A stretch of 64,000 nt of DNA from Limonium bicolor (lineage: Eukaryota > Streptophyta > Magnoliopsida > Caryophyllales > Plumbaginaceae): the NCBI GenBank assembly GCA_023374045.1, contig CM041777.1, positions 485,499,594-485,563,593 on the forward strand, written 5' to 3'. Each line of letters starts with the position of its first letter. Position 1 is the first letter of the stretch. A program made the position numbers and the translations under genes. The notes under the pieces are model-generated. The model was not told the origin of the DNA, ran no database searches, and saw nothing but the letters and a program-made list of their open reading frames with translations. Positions 22,713-35,274 of this stretch are shown here, one piece after another.

Positions 22713-23032
22713 ACACTAGTAACACGGAAAATATAAATGGTATGTAAACAGTAATAATTAATTTAAGAAGACTTATTAATTAAGTCTTATTAATGGATTA
22801 TGTAGACTTGTTATACCTTAATCAATTTGTATAAATAAATATAATATTTATGAAGAGTTTATTAAATTATAAACCTATCTAAATAACAATATAGGGATTA
22901 ATATGCTACAAAATATAGCATATTTGAAGAGGACACTCTTTATAAAGGAGACAACATATAATATGGAAAAATATAAATCAAATATAAAAGAAATGAAATA
23001 ACTTATAAAGTATTAAGTAAAAAAAAATATTA
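22713..23032. other. Spacer: host DNA downstream of the LINE 3' end
   Basis: An AT-rich 320-base tract with no gene, present once. It lies between the central junction and the LINE target duplication and so represents original flanking DNA. Its left edge at 22,713 is one breakpoint of the inverted duplication. Confidence 0.75.
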
Positions 23033-23048
23033 AATAAATAAGTTATTT
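23033..23048. repeat. LINE target-site duplication, 3' side
   Basis: AATAAATAAGTTATTT is identical to 28,853-28,868 on the other side of the LINE. A short poly-T (the poly-A tail on the minus strand) follows. Confidence 0.85.
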
Positions 23049-23059
23049 TTTTTGAAAAC

Positions 23060-26000
23060 TCCGGATTGTATAGATTAAGCGCAAAAATTGAGTACAAAGT
23101 CTGGAAAGTCAGCGCTTTCCAACAGCAACTCGAATGCTGAGATTTTCTAGCATAAGAAGCTAGATTATGAGCCACTAGATTTTCGGTACGTGGAATGTAA
23201 AACCAAGCAATATCCCGAAAACCATGAAGATTAGCTAGAATATCATCTAGTAATCGAGTGGATTCGCCATGCAGAGACGTCGACGTAGAACCGGTGATAT
23301 AGCATATCATCTGTTGGCAGTTTGAAAGGACACGTACGTTGTGTAGCCCTCTGCACGTGCGTGCTCAAGTGCGAACTGCAACGCAAGACACTCGGCGGAT
23401 GAAGGAAGGCAATTTGCAGTGTAACAATGAATTCCCACCGAGCGGGGTGCAGAGTCGGAAAATATCACAAAACCCAAACCCAGACAACGGAAAGTATCAA
23501 GACTTGCATCCACGTAGATGTCCAGATACCCAGAATGCAAGCCCCTATGTCGCTGTAGAAGAGATGCATCTGAAAAATGCCCCTGGGAAGAGGCCAGGAA
23601 GCTTTGGGCTTGACACCAAGCCCAGTCAAAAGGAAGCAACCACGAATGAGTCGACTGACATCGTGCAAACCAGAGCTGCCAAAGGAAAACAAGAAGGAAG
23701 CCGAGAAGAGATGCTGATTGCAGGTGTGTGCATTGCGCAAGAAACCAATCCGAAAAGGCCGCGTCAGAGTCCAACTGAAAAGGAGGGGCAGTGTCAAAAG
23801 ATACCCAGTAAGGCCTGACAAATTTGCACGTGAGCAAACAATGGAGCATTGTTTCCGGTTTCCCACATAAAAGACAAGAAGGCTGGGATGGATCGTGAAG
23901 ACGACGATGGATAGCAGCTTTGCATGGGAGGTAACCATGCAGAACCTTCCAGCCAAAAAGACCGATGCGTGCAGGGACAATGCACCGCCTTAGATTCTGA
24001 AAAGCGCGGCCCAAAGGCGATACCATACTGGCTGAGGGAGAGGTAAAGCTACAAGATCCCTGTCAACCTGATAAGCTATACGAACCGTAAAACGGCCAGA
24101 TGAGGTGGGACCCCAGACAAGAGAGTCATGACCCGACGGGGCCCCAAACAAAGGAAGCTTCTGAATTGCATCCACATCATCTTGCAAAAATACCGATGGA
24201 GCAAAGGGAGATTCCAAACACCTTGGGCGGTGATAAAGTCCGCAACTGTGAAAGAGTGTAACTTTGCAGCAGGGAACTTCAAAAGGCATGGACGTCCACC
24301 TAGCTTAGTAGGGATCCACGGGAAGAGATAGGGGTGGTAAAACCATCATAGATAAGACGACGCTGCCCCATATCCACCAGATCTCGAACACCCATCAACG
24401 ATTTCCAAATAGGGCTCGAGGCGCATGACGACACATGCGACCAAAGATCCGAGGATGCTAAATACCTCGCATGGTAAAAAGAGATGAGGAGAGACCCAGG
24501 CCGTTGAAGAAAGCGCCACAACTGCTTTGCCAATAAGGCTCGGTTAAAAGAGATTGATCTCGAAAGCCCAGACCGCCCTCCACATGAGAACGACAAGCCT
24601 TCTCCCAAGAGCACCAATGAATTGACTTCTTTGATTCGGTGCCGGACCACCAAAAACTGGCAAAGAGCTTGTGAAGCTGCTTTAAGAAACTACGCAGTAA
24701 GGCCATAACTGACATGACGTAAGTGGGTATTGCCTGGAGAACAGACTTAAAAGCACAACACGACCTGCTTGTGACACTCTTTTAGTCCAGGAGTGAAGAT
24801 GCTTGTAGACCCTGTCCTTCAAATATCGAAAAATTGCAGTGCGATTACGACCAACGTGACTAGGAAACCCTAAATAAACTCCCAAATCGGTACCTGACGT
24901 GCACCGAGGATCGTGGAAATATCTTGACGTAAGTGCTGAGCAGATGCCTGGGAAATAGAAGAGCTGACTTCTGGTTATTGATACATTGCCCCGAAGCAGA
25001 AGAGAAAATATGGCTAAGAGCATGGGCGTTGGGGACAATAGTAGAACCAAAAATCATATAGTCATCCACAAACAAAAGATTAGTTATTTGCTGTGGAAGA
25101 CCTCGAACAGTGAACCCTTTGTATATCCCAGTGTCAGATGCGAGAGTCAAAGAGGAAGAAAGGACCTCCATGCAGCAAATAAAGAGAAAAGGGGAAAGAG
25201 GGTCACCCTGACGAAGGCCACGGCCCGGTTGAAAGGTTGTCCCCGGGTACCTATTAATAAGAACATCCATAGTGGTCGTGGAAAGACATTTAGACACAAG
25301 AGCAATCCAAGCTGAATGAAACCCCATACTGCGCAATACTGATAACAAAAAGGACCACTCGACCCTATCAAAAGCCTTTGACATGTCGACCTTATAAGTA
25401 AAAAAGCCCCGCTGGGTTGCCGAGGAAGTACGCAAGAGATGTAAAATTCATGAGCCAGAAAAACCTGATCTGTAATCATTCTATCACCAACGAAAGCACC
25501 CTGGTTCTCAGAGATAACATGGGGCATCACTGCCTTGATCCGGTTAACCAAAACCTTTGCAATAACCCGGTAGATTGTGTTACATAGGAAATAGGGCGGA
25601 AATCCTGAATAGTGATAGCATTCGTAGTCTTTGGTATAAGCACCAAATGAGTATGATTAATTCCATATGTAGTGGCTGAGGTATTCAAAAACGTGAGAGC
25701 GGTAGAAATGAAATCCTCACTAATAATAGGCCAATAAGTATTGAGGAAAACCCCATTGATTCCATCAGGACCAGGAGCCTTAGAGGAATTCATTTGCTTA
25801 AAAGCAGTAACCACCTCAGTCCTAGTGTAAGGCATGTCCATTGATTAGAATAAGGACGGCGGAACCCGGTCCTCTACACAAGATAGGAGATGCAGATTGG
25901 GTTCAGGGGCTGTTGAGGAGAAAAGACTCTGAAAATAAACACGAGCAACTGACTCAATACCATGCCAAGACGTAGCCGCAGGGTTATCCACCCCCGAGGA

Positions 26001-27103
26001 CAAGGCTAAAATAGTGTTGACATGAGCTCGAGAACGGATTCGAGAGTGAAAAAGGGCAGAATTCTGGTCCCCAGCCTGAAGCCAGGACTGGTGAGAACGC
26101 TGCTGCAATCTGATTTCATCTTTAAGAAGGAGCTCATCTAAAGAATGTGTTAGATGATTCCACTGAGAAGCAGTAGTCTGCGTAGCAGTGCCAATTCAAG
26201 CTGCTGGAGTTGTTGTTCAACTACTTGGACGCGCTTCTTTTCACGCCAGCATTGCTTTGTGCCCCACTGACGAGCTGTTGCCCACACTGAGAGGCTTTGG
26301 AATGATAAGAAACAGCAGACCCAGAAACTCGCCACACTCTGTACAATTGAACGACAACGGGGGATCAGATGCCCAGCAGTTCTCAAACCGGAATGGTTTG
26401 CGCCCCATGCGAATGGATGGTGAAAGATGCAGTAAAATTGGCTTGTGATCAGACCAACCCCAAGGGAGATGCATGTTCTACGCATTTAGGGAAACGATCG
26501 TGCCATTGGTTATTACACAAAAAATGGTCAAGACGGGATTTGGCTGAAGATTTGTTTGTGAAAGTGTAACAAGTGCCCTTGTAACCTAGGTTGTGCAGGT
26601 TACAATCAGCAATGCAGTTGCGGAAAGCAAGCATGGGAGCAGATCGCCGTGAAGCATTGCCTAAGTGTTCTGAGGGCAGTAAAACTTCATTAAGATCACC
26701 ACGAACTAACCAAGGCCCAAGCCATTGAGATGAAAGATACGCAAAAAAGAGTAGGTTTCCATTTATCATTCGCAGTTGATCATCCGTACAGACCCGTAAG
26801 ACGCCACGTAAACCCACCACCATCACAAGCCAAAACATCCACATGCCTGGATGAGTAGCTAAGGACCGACACATTTACAAAGGACTTCCAAAAAAACGCT
26901 ACACCCCCCGCACGTCCCTCACTATCACACAGCAAAAAATAGTAGTTCTGAAACAGAGACGCAACATGACGCATTTCTACCGAGGACAACATAGTTTCAC
27001 AAAGAAAAAACATAGAAGGGGAAGCAGACCGCACAACACCCTTCATCCAACGAACTGACACAATCTGCCCAAGACCACGACAGTTCAAAGATAGGACCGA
27101 CAT
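23060..27103 (-). pseudogene. LINE ORF2 (endonuclease-reverse transcriptase-RNase H), broken
   Basis: Endonuclease begins at 27,103 (MSVLSLNCRGLG). In the reverse transcriptase, SSKAPGPDGINGVF lies near 25,770, KAFDRVEWSFL near 25,380, LRQGDPLSPFLF near 25,210 and the catalytic FVDD near 25,070. A Cys-rich zinc region (CLLCGKPETMLHC) lies near 23,860. An RNase H segment (IYVDASLD...GLGFVIF) lies near 23,510. Multiple frame changes and stops interrupt it. In plant L1s this protein nicks the target and copies the element RNA in the nucleus. Confidence 0.88.
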
Positions 27104-27172
27104 CTAGGCTGGGCGGCTCTGGGCTTCCCCCAGAGGCGCCTGTGAAGTTGTTGGAGAGTCACCATTTCTGCC

Positions 27173-28401
27173 ACGCTTTGCCTTGTAACTGGAAGTAACA
27201 TCATCATCATGGGTAGGAGACGAAGCTGGAAGAGCTACAACCCCTTACGCTTCCGAGTGGCTGAGGTCTGAGAAGAGCCGGCAATCTCGCCTTGCTCAAG
27301 CTCCATATCAGCAACCGGTTGGGAGACAGCCACAGGAGGGACAGACCGCAAAGAGTAGCTGAATGAATGTCCTCAGACGAAACAGCAGCTGAGAGTGCAG
27401 AACGACAATCGGGAGCAGATCCTGACCACCACGAACAAAGCCTCGGTTCCTTGCCTTAAGCCACATCCCATACTGGTAATCAAAGGTCTGAGAAGAGCCG
27501 GCAATCTCGCCTTGCTCAGCTCCATATCAGCAACCGTTGGGAGACAGCCACAGGAGGGACAAACGCAAGGAGTAGCTGAATGAATGTCCTCAGACGAAAC
27601 AGCAGCTGAAGTGCAGAACGACATCGGGAGCACGATCCTGACCACCACGAACAAAGCCTCGGTTCCTTGCCTTAATCCACATCCCATACTGGTAATCAGG
27701 GTAGCAACAGAAGGTTGCGCTGGGCAATCAACAGTCAGATGGTTGAACTGGCCGCAAATGAAGCAAAGGTTTGGCAGTCTCTCGTATGCAGCCGCAGCAC
27801 CAGTGGCTTATCCTGTAAGTTAATAGTATTAAACCGTAGAATTGGCCTGGTAACATTAAGCTTAACCTTAATACGCATGAAAGATCCACTAAAACGGGTG
27901 TCGTAGTCAATGTATTCCAGAAAGACTCCAAGCTTCTCACCAAGTCTCTTAGCAAACAACGAATTCATTAACGGTAGAGGAACATCCAGGATTCTTACCC
28001 AAAAAGGAGCCCATTCGAAACAATGTGCTGACAGGGCGATGTTGGGGTCAATTTCAGAGAGAACAAGCAGACTCCCCCGACTGTCCACGGACCACGGTTG
28101 AGGACGTCTTGTACATGTTCCTCGTCTGGAAGTGCGAAAAGGTACAGGTTCGAGCCCAAACTGCGAATCTTCAAGTGCCCCTCACAGTGCCAAGCCCGAG
28201 AGAGGGTACGTTCCATGGATGAAAATCGATAGACTTTGTAATGAAAATCTTCCCCAGAACCGAAGAATGCATGGTACCAGCAGCAAAAGACTCCTGAATG
28301 TCATCAATGACCAAACCCTCCTCCTCTGCAGCAGTCAGAGCGAGGCCAGTGTACTTGGAAGAGAGCGCGTCCACTGGTGCGGGAGTGGATGGAGAAGCCA
28401 T
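27173..28401 (-). pseudogene. LINE ORF1 (DUF4283 plus CCHC knuckle), right copy
   Basis: It has the same domain order as the left copy, from an ATG at 28,401. The zinc-knuckle region near 27,750 and the basic C-terminus are disrupted by small indels and by the 220-base tandem duplication. The DUF4283 part is best preserved in frames near 27,995-28,216 and 27,735-28,088. Confidence 0.78.
27265..27697 (-). repeat. 220-base tandem duplication in LINE ORF1, right arm only
   Basis: GGTCTGAGAAGAGCCGGCAA begins at 27,265 and again at 27,485. The two units run through the same sequence to CATACTGGTAATC near 27,480 and 27,698. The left-arm copy has one unit. The duplication therefore followed the palindrome or is an assembly effect. 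Confidence 0.85.
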
Positions 28402-28852
28402 GACTATGAGAAGCTGGAATGGCAGTGAGCAAGTGAGAAGAAAACCAAGGTGAGAAGAAAACCAAAGGTGAGAAGAAGAGCAAAGGTGAGAAGAAGAGCA
28501 AAGGTGAGAGGGAACTGAGTGACTGAGAAAGAACCGAAGAACGTCCACTGAAATAACCCGATGATATTAGGTTTTAAACCCGGTGGTGGTTTCCACTTAA
28601 TCCAAACCAAAATGATTAGGTCTATGGCAAAGGATCTGTTGCATGCTTCTTGTCGCTTCAAGTGTCCAGTCATAGAGATTAACGTGTTGGCAAAGTAGTA
28701 AGCAGGCGGCGATTGAGTTGCTGATGTCTGATAAACTGATGGGCATGGCTGTGGCCAATACATGCACGGCTAATTGGGGAGAACGAAGAGTCGCGGAGAA
28801 GAAGGGAGAAAACCCACTGCGAGAGGAACAACAATATCAGCCATTACTACTT

Positions 28853-28868
28853 AATAAATAAGTTATTT
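28853..28868. repeat. LINE target-site duplication, 5' side
   Basis: AATAAATAAGTTATTT matches 23,033-23,048 exactly and lies directly upstream of the LINE 5' end. The mirror copy in the left arm is at 19,908-19,923. Confidence 0.85.
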
Positions 28869-29995
28869 AGGCCACTACACTACCAACACATTCTGGCCTT
28901 GCTTCCTTACCTCTCTAACAAATATCTCCCACTCAGGAAAAAAAATCTTAACTAGCTGTCAAAACACTCTACGGTTTCCAACCTTCTCTCAATTGTAGGA
29001 TTTTGCATAAACCTAGCTGAAAATGAACAATCTGCCGCTTCATCCTCCTCTCGTGTCTGCACCTCTGTTCTCCTTATCTCTGGAAACCTTGAGTGACAAA
29101 CAAGAACATACACTCCAGCCTCTCCTCCATCTCTATTCTCACCGCAAAATATTGCACTCTCCCCATTCCCTCGTTGTATTTGCACATCTGTTGTGATAAC
29201 CACTGGAACTGTCTTATCTGCACTTCAGATTGAAGCAAATCCATTCCAGAACCGGTAGAATGCTCTGAACTTATCTTCATTTTGTTTCATGTAACTACAC
29301 CTCTCCAGTGATAAATCATTTAACTGCTGCACATTTCTTCATTATTCTCTACATCTGCACCTTTCCAGTTACATTCCTACACATCAAGCCTAGAGGCGCT
29401 GCACCTGTCTTCAATACTCTTCATTCTGGGCCTCTACAATGATAAATTACTGGAATGACAGCATCTTGTACACCATATTGAGAAGGAAAAAAAAACCCAA
29501 CAGAACCAGTAATGTCCTCAAACTATCTTCTCTGTAGTATAAGTTACTGGAACCGCTGCCTACGCACAACAGATGGAGAATGGCAGAAAACATTTCATTC
29601 TTAAACCGGTAATTTACCCAACTCATCTTCTTGTTTTTCTGAGTTACCAGTGGGATTTCTTTTTAGATTTCTGTCGCAAATCACCCAAACACTGCCTTCT
29701 TTCCATTCTCTTCTTGTGCTGACTGAAGTCTCCATCTCTCCTTGTCCATACACTTGCTGCATAATTACTGAAGCTCCATTCTTAACTGAAGCTCCATTCT
29801 CTCCATGTACGCACACCTCTGAAGCGATTCACTGGAGCTGTTGCGATCACGCACCAGACTGAAACAGGGACGTGAAAATGGTTCACCAAACCGGTAATAT
29901 ACTCATGCCTTTTTTTCATCCTCATGTAGCAGTAAAAGCGTTAAATGCATCTACTGCATCTAGTAGTAAATGATGGTGTGTGCTCCTATCACCAG
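28869..29995. other. Unrecognised tract with ACCGGTT/CCAGTAA motifs (right arm)
   Basis: This is the mirror of 18,781-19,907. The 68-residue frame at 29,074-29,280 and the 71-residue frame at 29,601-29,816 are identical to their left-arm partners. No domain is recognised. Confidence 0.5.
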
Positions 29996-31227
29996 TTAAA
30001 CAACAATAATAACAGCAACAATAATGAAATATAGGTGGTGATTTAACAATATAACGTTGGAAATATTCTGTCACATTTGGGAAGCAAGTGATGAGCAGTA
30101 AATTGTTTCCAAACTGAGTTTCTGGTGTTAATTAGAAATAATACTATCCTGGAATTGGGTTCGAGTTGACAAGTGTTGATTAAACTATGTTTTGTGTTAA
30201 CACAGAAGTCTAGCAAACATAACGTGTTGATTTGAATACCAGGGTCTTTGTTTGTATTATGCTGGGTTAGTGCCTTGGCCATTGAACTAAATAATGGAGG
30301 ATAATTAAATGATTGAATGGTATTAAGTGAATGTTAATGAGGCCGGTGTATTCGACGATTAAGGGGCTGCCTTATTGTTTAATTACTGAATTATGGATAT
30401 TATTATACTGGGAGGTAAACTAGTGTTGATTTGGTAAATTAGATACTAACCCGACAGGAGTAGTACATGTGACATAAAATAATAATTTATAATAATAATA
30501 TATGTAATTACAATTAATTATATATAAGCAGTAATCCAAGAACTACTAGTATGAAGTTTAATTAGGTTTAGGAATGAGTGGTAAATCAATACGTGGTAAA
30601 TACATATGGGGCTTAATTGTGATATGTCCGTAAAAAATTAAACAGATAAGAGGGGCGAATAAAGGGGTTAATAAGGGGGTAAGTTGTGGTTAAGATTACT
30701 GACTTACCGGATTTTAGCAATTTGTCCAATGATAAGAGTGGAGGTTAATGGATAAATTGGAAAGTTAAATAAGTAAGTGATATACTTGTACATCAGTTGC
30801 ATGGTTGTATACGCATTATATGATATTGGTATCATATATATGAATAATTGGGTATAGAACACTATAAAGTGGACACTTAGTAAAATAAACAACAAACATT
30901 GACAAATATAGTTATGATACGGTCACAAAGCATTAAAGTATTAAGTGAATACAAAGGAAATAATAAGTTAATAATCATGGTTGACCGTATTTTGTTAGTA
31001 AAGAAATAATTAGTTGAGATCTTTAAGTTCTTATTTGCCGTTTAAAAAAAAGAATAATTGATTAATGAAAGGAAATGTAAGAGGGAATAATGAAATAGTA
31101 TATGTCTAAAGTCAACTAATGTTCTTCCCCTCAATGTAATATTGAAACTGAGCAGAACATACATGTTCCTTCCATTTTCCTCACGGTAAATGTAAGAGGG
31201 AATATTGAAAACCGATCTTTAAGTTCT
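29996..31227. other. AT-rich tract and pararetrovirus-junction filler (right arm)
   Basis: This is the mirror of 17,538-18,780. No gene or element end is recognised. The direct repeat GATCTTTAAGTTCTTAT next to the viral 5' terminus is present here too (about 31,018 and 31,214). Confidence 0.55.
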
Positions 31228-31375
31228 TATGTTTATGTTCATTTAAATTCAAGTTATTTATTTCAATATCTGCACTTTCAATTCAAGTTTCTCAATATTT
31301 GTTCTTCAATATCTGTTCTTTGTAGTTCTTTAATTGTTATTTTGATTCTCTTCAAAATCTTCACCGATCTTGCTC
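31228..31375 (+). repeat. 5' terminal repeat of right pararetrovirus
   Basis: It matches 41,192-41,342 and the left-copy repeats. A three-base deletion near its start is specific to this copy. It is followed by the primer-binding site at 31,381. Confidence 0.85.
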
Positions 31376-31380
31376 CCTTC

Positions 31381-31392
31381 TGGTATCAGAGC
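31381..31392 (+). promoter_or_regulatory. Primer-binding site for initiator tRNA-Met, right pararetrovirus
   Basis: TGGTATCAGAGC directly follows the 5' terminal repeat, as in the left copy. Confidence 0.9.
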
Positions 31393-31572
31393 CAAATACG
31401 GTTCGTACCGGTGAAAGCTATCAAAATTAGGGTGAAAATTAATTAAGTGTTGGTCAGACCCTGGTAACGTTGGTCAGCGGCAGAAAGAGCGTAAGACCGT
31501 GGTCCCGTTTAGGTTGTCCCGATTAATTAATCTATCCTTAATTTATATAGTCTAACCTGATATGCACCAATA

Positions 31573-33830
31573 ATGGCTTCGAGACTTCGAAGTTGGTTAG
31601 ATCGATCGATCTAGAGAGAATCAATAGTAACATCACAAGAAAGTATTCAACCAGTTGATTATTCAAACTGGACAATACATTCTCAAGATGTTCAACACAT
31701 ATACCAAATGGGTCCTCTTGATTCAAGACAGCTATGTTTGTCAAAACTCATGAGGAAACTTTAAGTATTCAACAACAATATCAAACAATACCTCTTCTTT
31801 CAGGATCTTCAATATTCGATATTTGCAGCAAGGGTATAGATATGCCCACTATGGAATGATTCAAGTAGCTGTTAAACCATTATTCAGACAAGGTATTGAT
31901 GCCCCAATATTCATGGCGCTTCGAGACAAATCTCAACGCTACAAATTCTCTTTTAGCCATGATTCAGACTAACGTCTGTAATGGTCCAATATTTTTCATT
32001 GCTGTCCCAATTTCTCTCAGTGGATCTCTCAGATCCTTTTTTTAATGTTATCTTCTGAGGCTTGACTAGAACTGTAATTCAAAACTCAGCAAGGGAACAG
32101 AAGTTGTACAAAGTTGAGTCTCCAATAGAAATTAATATCAATATGACTGGTTAGAACCATGGATTTCTATTTTGTCCAGTGGGTTAAATCTTCTCGGGAA
32201 TGTCCCTGACTATGATCCCCAATAACATTCATCACAATGAAAGTACAATTGTTTGTCATCTTATGATGACTAAGTTTCAATTACGAAGTGTAGGCGTAAA
32301 GGAAGGATTTTGAGTGGAGATGTGAATCCTATTGATGGAGCTAAGATTGGTATATCAATAAGGGATATTGAGTAATACTCAGGTATATGAAGTAATAAGA
32401 AAATCTTCTGGAACGGTAAAGATTTAATCTAATAAGGTCCATGAAAATTAAATACATTAGGGAAATGGGATAGAACCAAAATTCTAGTGCATAATTACAA
32501 TGTAGAAACTGCCGAGAGAAGCCGCCAGCGAAATCAATAGGTAACGGTTAGTCCCGACACGGACGACATAGGATGAAGACCTTGACAAATCGGTATAACA
32601 TAAGCAGTTACCATTAAAACTGACTTGGAAGTAAGATCTCCTATACACACAAAGAAAATGCAAGAAATAGAAGCCACGAGCAAAGATGACTCAACAGTCA
32701 AGACGATTAACATGGAAAAGAAATCAAAATCGAAGCAAAAGAAGTTAAAGGATTGATTAAATGAATGAGGATACAAACAAACACATGGAAGCGATGAGAA
32801 AAAGAAAATCGGTCAATAGGCTATACACTTGATCGTTAAAAACTAAAGAAGATCCGGGTAAAAGGGGTTCGAAGGTCTAGATAAGAGAAGCCAGAAGATT
32901 GGGAGCACGATCAGCAAAAGGCTTCGAAGACTGGAAGGAAGTGATGGGGAGAGATCCAAATGGAAGAGAATTAAAAGGAACAAAGTAAAAGGTGATAGCT
33001 GAGGGTACAAGGGAGGGAATAGCACTAAACATGTAAAAGCGGTAGAATCATATAAGACCACCAGAACTAAGAGAACCAACGGAAGAATATGAGGAACCAG
33101 GATAAATGAAGGAGAGGGAAAATATTAGGAAGGCAGAATGCAGCAACAAACGAAAAGTCAATAGATTGCAATTTCTCAGTGGATCTCTCAGATCCTCTGA
33201 TTCAAGATTCCTTAGTTCTTGATGTTCATCTTCAAGGAGATGATTTGAAGAACTTTCCAAAAATTTTGCCATTATCTTTCGATTCTATTACAGACTCATG
33301 TCTCTCAATTAAATCCAAGGCTCAATAGGTCTATCCTCTTCGGGATGAGACCTCCTTTTACAAATCGATGCCGAAAGGCCAACAGTTTTTGTCCCTCGAC
33401 GTTTGAGAGGGATGAAATACTATACCCGATCACTCAAATTGCAATGCCACAAGTTCCAGAAACATCTCTCGCACCACGGTTGAGATATAATCGACAAAAC
33501 GCTGGAACTATCCTCCTTCGTTTCAATTCTTTCAAGAACGCCCAAGTTCTTCTCCAACAGGAGCTTCATGGATGTGAGGTCTTCTTTTCCGGAGTACCTC
33601 AACACCTAGAAGCCAACAACCATCACAACCAGAAATTACAGTGGGTTTTCAAGCACCCATACCAACATACGTCCCTGAGGACAATGAATCTATCAACACC
33701 GAAGAATTTTTGGTAACGTCAATGTTATCCACTTCGCAGATTTTGAGCGCAGAGAAGATATATCTCTGAACGAGAATCAGAACCAGAATACGAACCACAA
33801 AGGAAATGGTTCGCAGATCTATCACCAGAC
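31573..33830 (+). pseudogene. Pararetroviral movement protein, right copy, interrupted by an insert
   Basis: It starts at ATGGCTTCGAG (31,573). The frame has many small indels and is split by a 1.13-kb insertion (32,038-33,168) within the 30K-core coding sequence. The 3' part resumes at about 33,197 and is itself frameshifted. It is more damaged than the left copy. Confidence 0.75.
32038..33168 (-). mobile_element. Retroposed insertion with long target duplication (unassigned)
   Basis: The insert is flanked by a near-identical 28-30 base duplication (about 32,008-32,037 and 33,169-33,196) containing CAGTGGATCTCTCAGATCCT. The left arm has this sequence once. Seven T residues follow the first copy, which on the minus strand would be a short poly-A tail, so a LINE-mediated insertion read on the minus strand is likely. 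Frames inside are short (78-80 residues) and no domain is recognised; it could be a truncated LINE or a retrocopied transcript. Confidence 0.7.
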
Positions 33831-33887
33831 TGTCAACAAAATCTCAGGCAATATTGGCGTAAAGATTGTCACAGGTTACGCTGTAAC

Positions 33888-34566
33888 ATGACAATTTACA
33901 ATTGGTTGCCTTCATATACTTCTGTTCAGCTTTCTCAACGGATCCCTTTGAAATCCCCTCAATTAATGTCCAAACAAGTCTATACATGAAATGGACATTA
34001 GAAGCCAATGATGAGACAATAAGCTCAATTCATCCTCCATTCAATACCATCAAACTAGCCAGAGATGTTATAGCTGCACCCCTCAAGAAAGGTAGCAACA
34101 CTAATGCTCCAGTGGTAGCTAGTGATCTCCAAAAGGTCCATCAACAACAAAATTGGACTAACCAACCTTAGCCACTATAGCTTCTCAATTAGATCGTATC
34201 TCCATTAGCCTCCACTCAACTGTTCCAATAGAGAAACAGGTCAGATTTCCCTTTGACATTTCTCGGCCTCATTTTCAACCATCCATTACCAATTTCGTAC
34301 ATCCAGAGACTGATTGCTTTCACGCATATCCGAAACCTTACAATTATTACCTTCTTCTTCGACCACAGCCAATAATCACAACCTCCACCAACAATAACGG
34401 TGTTAATACCCTTGACACTTGTCAATGCCAGTCAAGTGATGATGATTCTTCCGCATCATCCTTACAACTATCCCATATTGAAAATCAATTTACTGATCCA
34501 GAACCAAATGCAATCTCCAGAATCACTACCAGAAACTCAAGACGTTCTTTCAAACGGAACAAACCC
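33888..34566 (+). pseudogene. Pararetroviral coat-protein N-terminal region, right copy
   Basis: It starts at the ATG corresponding to 16,001 in the left copy. Frame changes near 33,940 and 34,170 split it. The D/S-rich acidic segment is still visible near 34,440. Confidence 0.65.
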
Positions 34567-35274
34567 ATGGATTCTTATTTCCATACTACCAAAAATTATT
34601 ATCCTCGTCCTACTCCTCCAAATATCCAATATGAAGAACGCTTCAGCTCAATATGACGGTGCTTCTGTCTATGAATGGAATATAGATGGAAAATCAGAAT
34701 ATGAAATTCTGAACACCCTACAAGAAATGGGCATGGCAAAGAATGCCTACAAGATGCGAAAGCTGACTGAAAAACAAGCTGCCATTACCATCGTTTCAGG
34801 ATTTACAGGCCAATTAAGGCAATGGTGGGATCATTCCTTACCCTCGACAATAAACAAGAAATCCTGAACCATCAAGTTGAAGTCTTTGATGGAGAAGACA
34901 GATCTTCCATGAAAGATGATGCATGTGATTTCTTGATTATCACAATAAGTCTCCACTTTGTTGGAAATCCAAGAGAAGAGTTGAATTCCAATAAGATTCT
35001 TCTCACCAACCTTCGATGCCCAACATTATCTGATTACAGATGGTACAAGGACATGTACCTTCCACAAGTCCTACAACGCGAAGACTGTATGGCTAATTTC
35101 TGGAAAGAAAGATTCGTTTCAGGATTGCCTACATTGTTCGCACAACGGATTATCACCAAACTTCAAGAAGAAGTTGGTCAAGAGACCATACCTTGGGAAG
35201 CAATAGCCTATGGTCAACTTTTTGCCTTTGTAAAAAAGGAGGCCCTGAACTTATGTCAGGATCTCAAAATCTAG
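34567..35274 (+). pseudogene. Pararetroviral coat-protein core, right copy, frameshifted
   Basis: The FTGQLRQWWD motif is encoded near 34,800. A small deletion near 34,835 moves the remainder into another frame, which then runs open to 35,274 and ends at the same TAG as in the left copy. Confidence 0.75.

Larger units (their letters stand above)
23049..28852 (-). mobile_element. LINE (plant L1 type), structurally complete but decayed
   Basis: A 5.8-kb minus-strand element flanked by the 16-base target duplication, with a short poly-A at its 3' end. The order is 5' UTR, ORF1 (DUF4283, CCHC), then ORF2 with endonuclease, reverse transcriptase, a zinc-binding region and RNase H. The 5' half lies in the right palindrome arm and the 3' half in the unique spacer. 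A 220-base tandem duplication sits in ORF1. Frameshifts and stops make it inactive. Confidence 0.92.

Noticed and set aside
23339..23818. Plus-strand 159-residue frame as a gene
   Set aside because: It is the antisense shadow of the LINE RNase H region.
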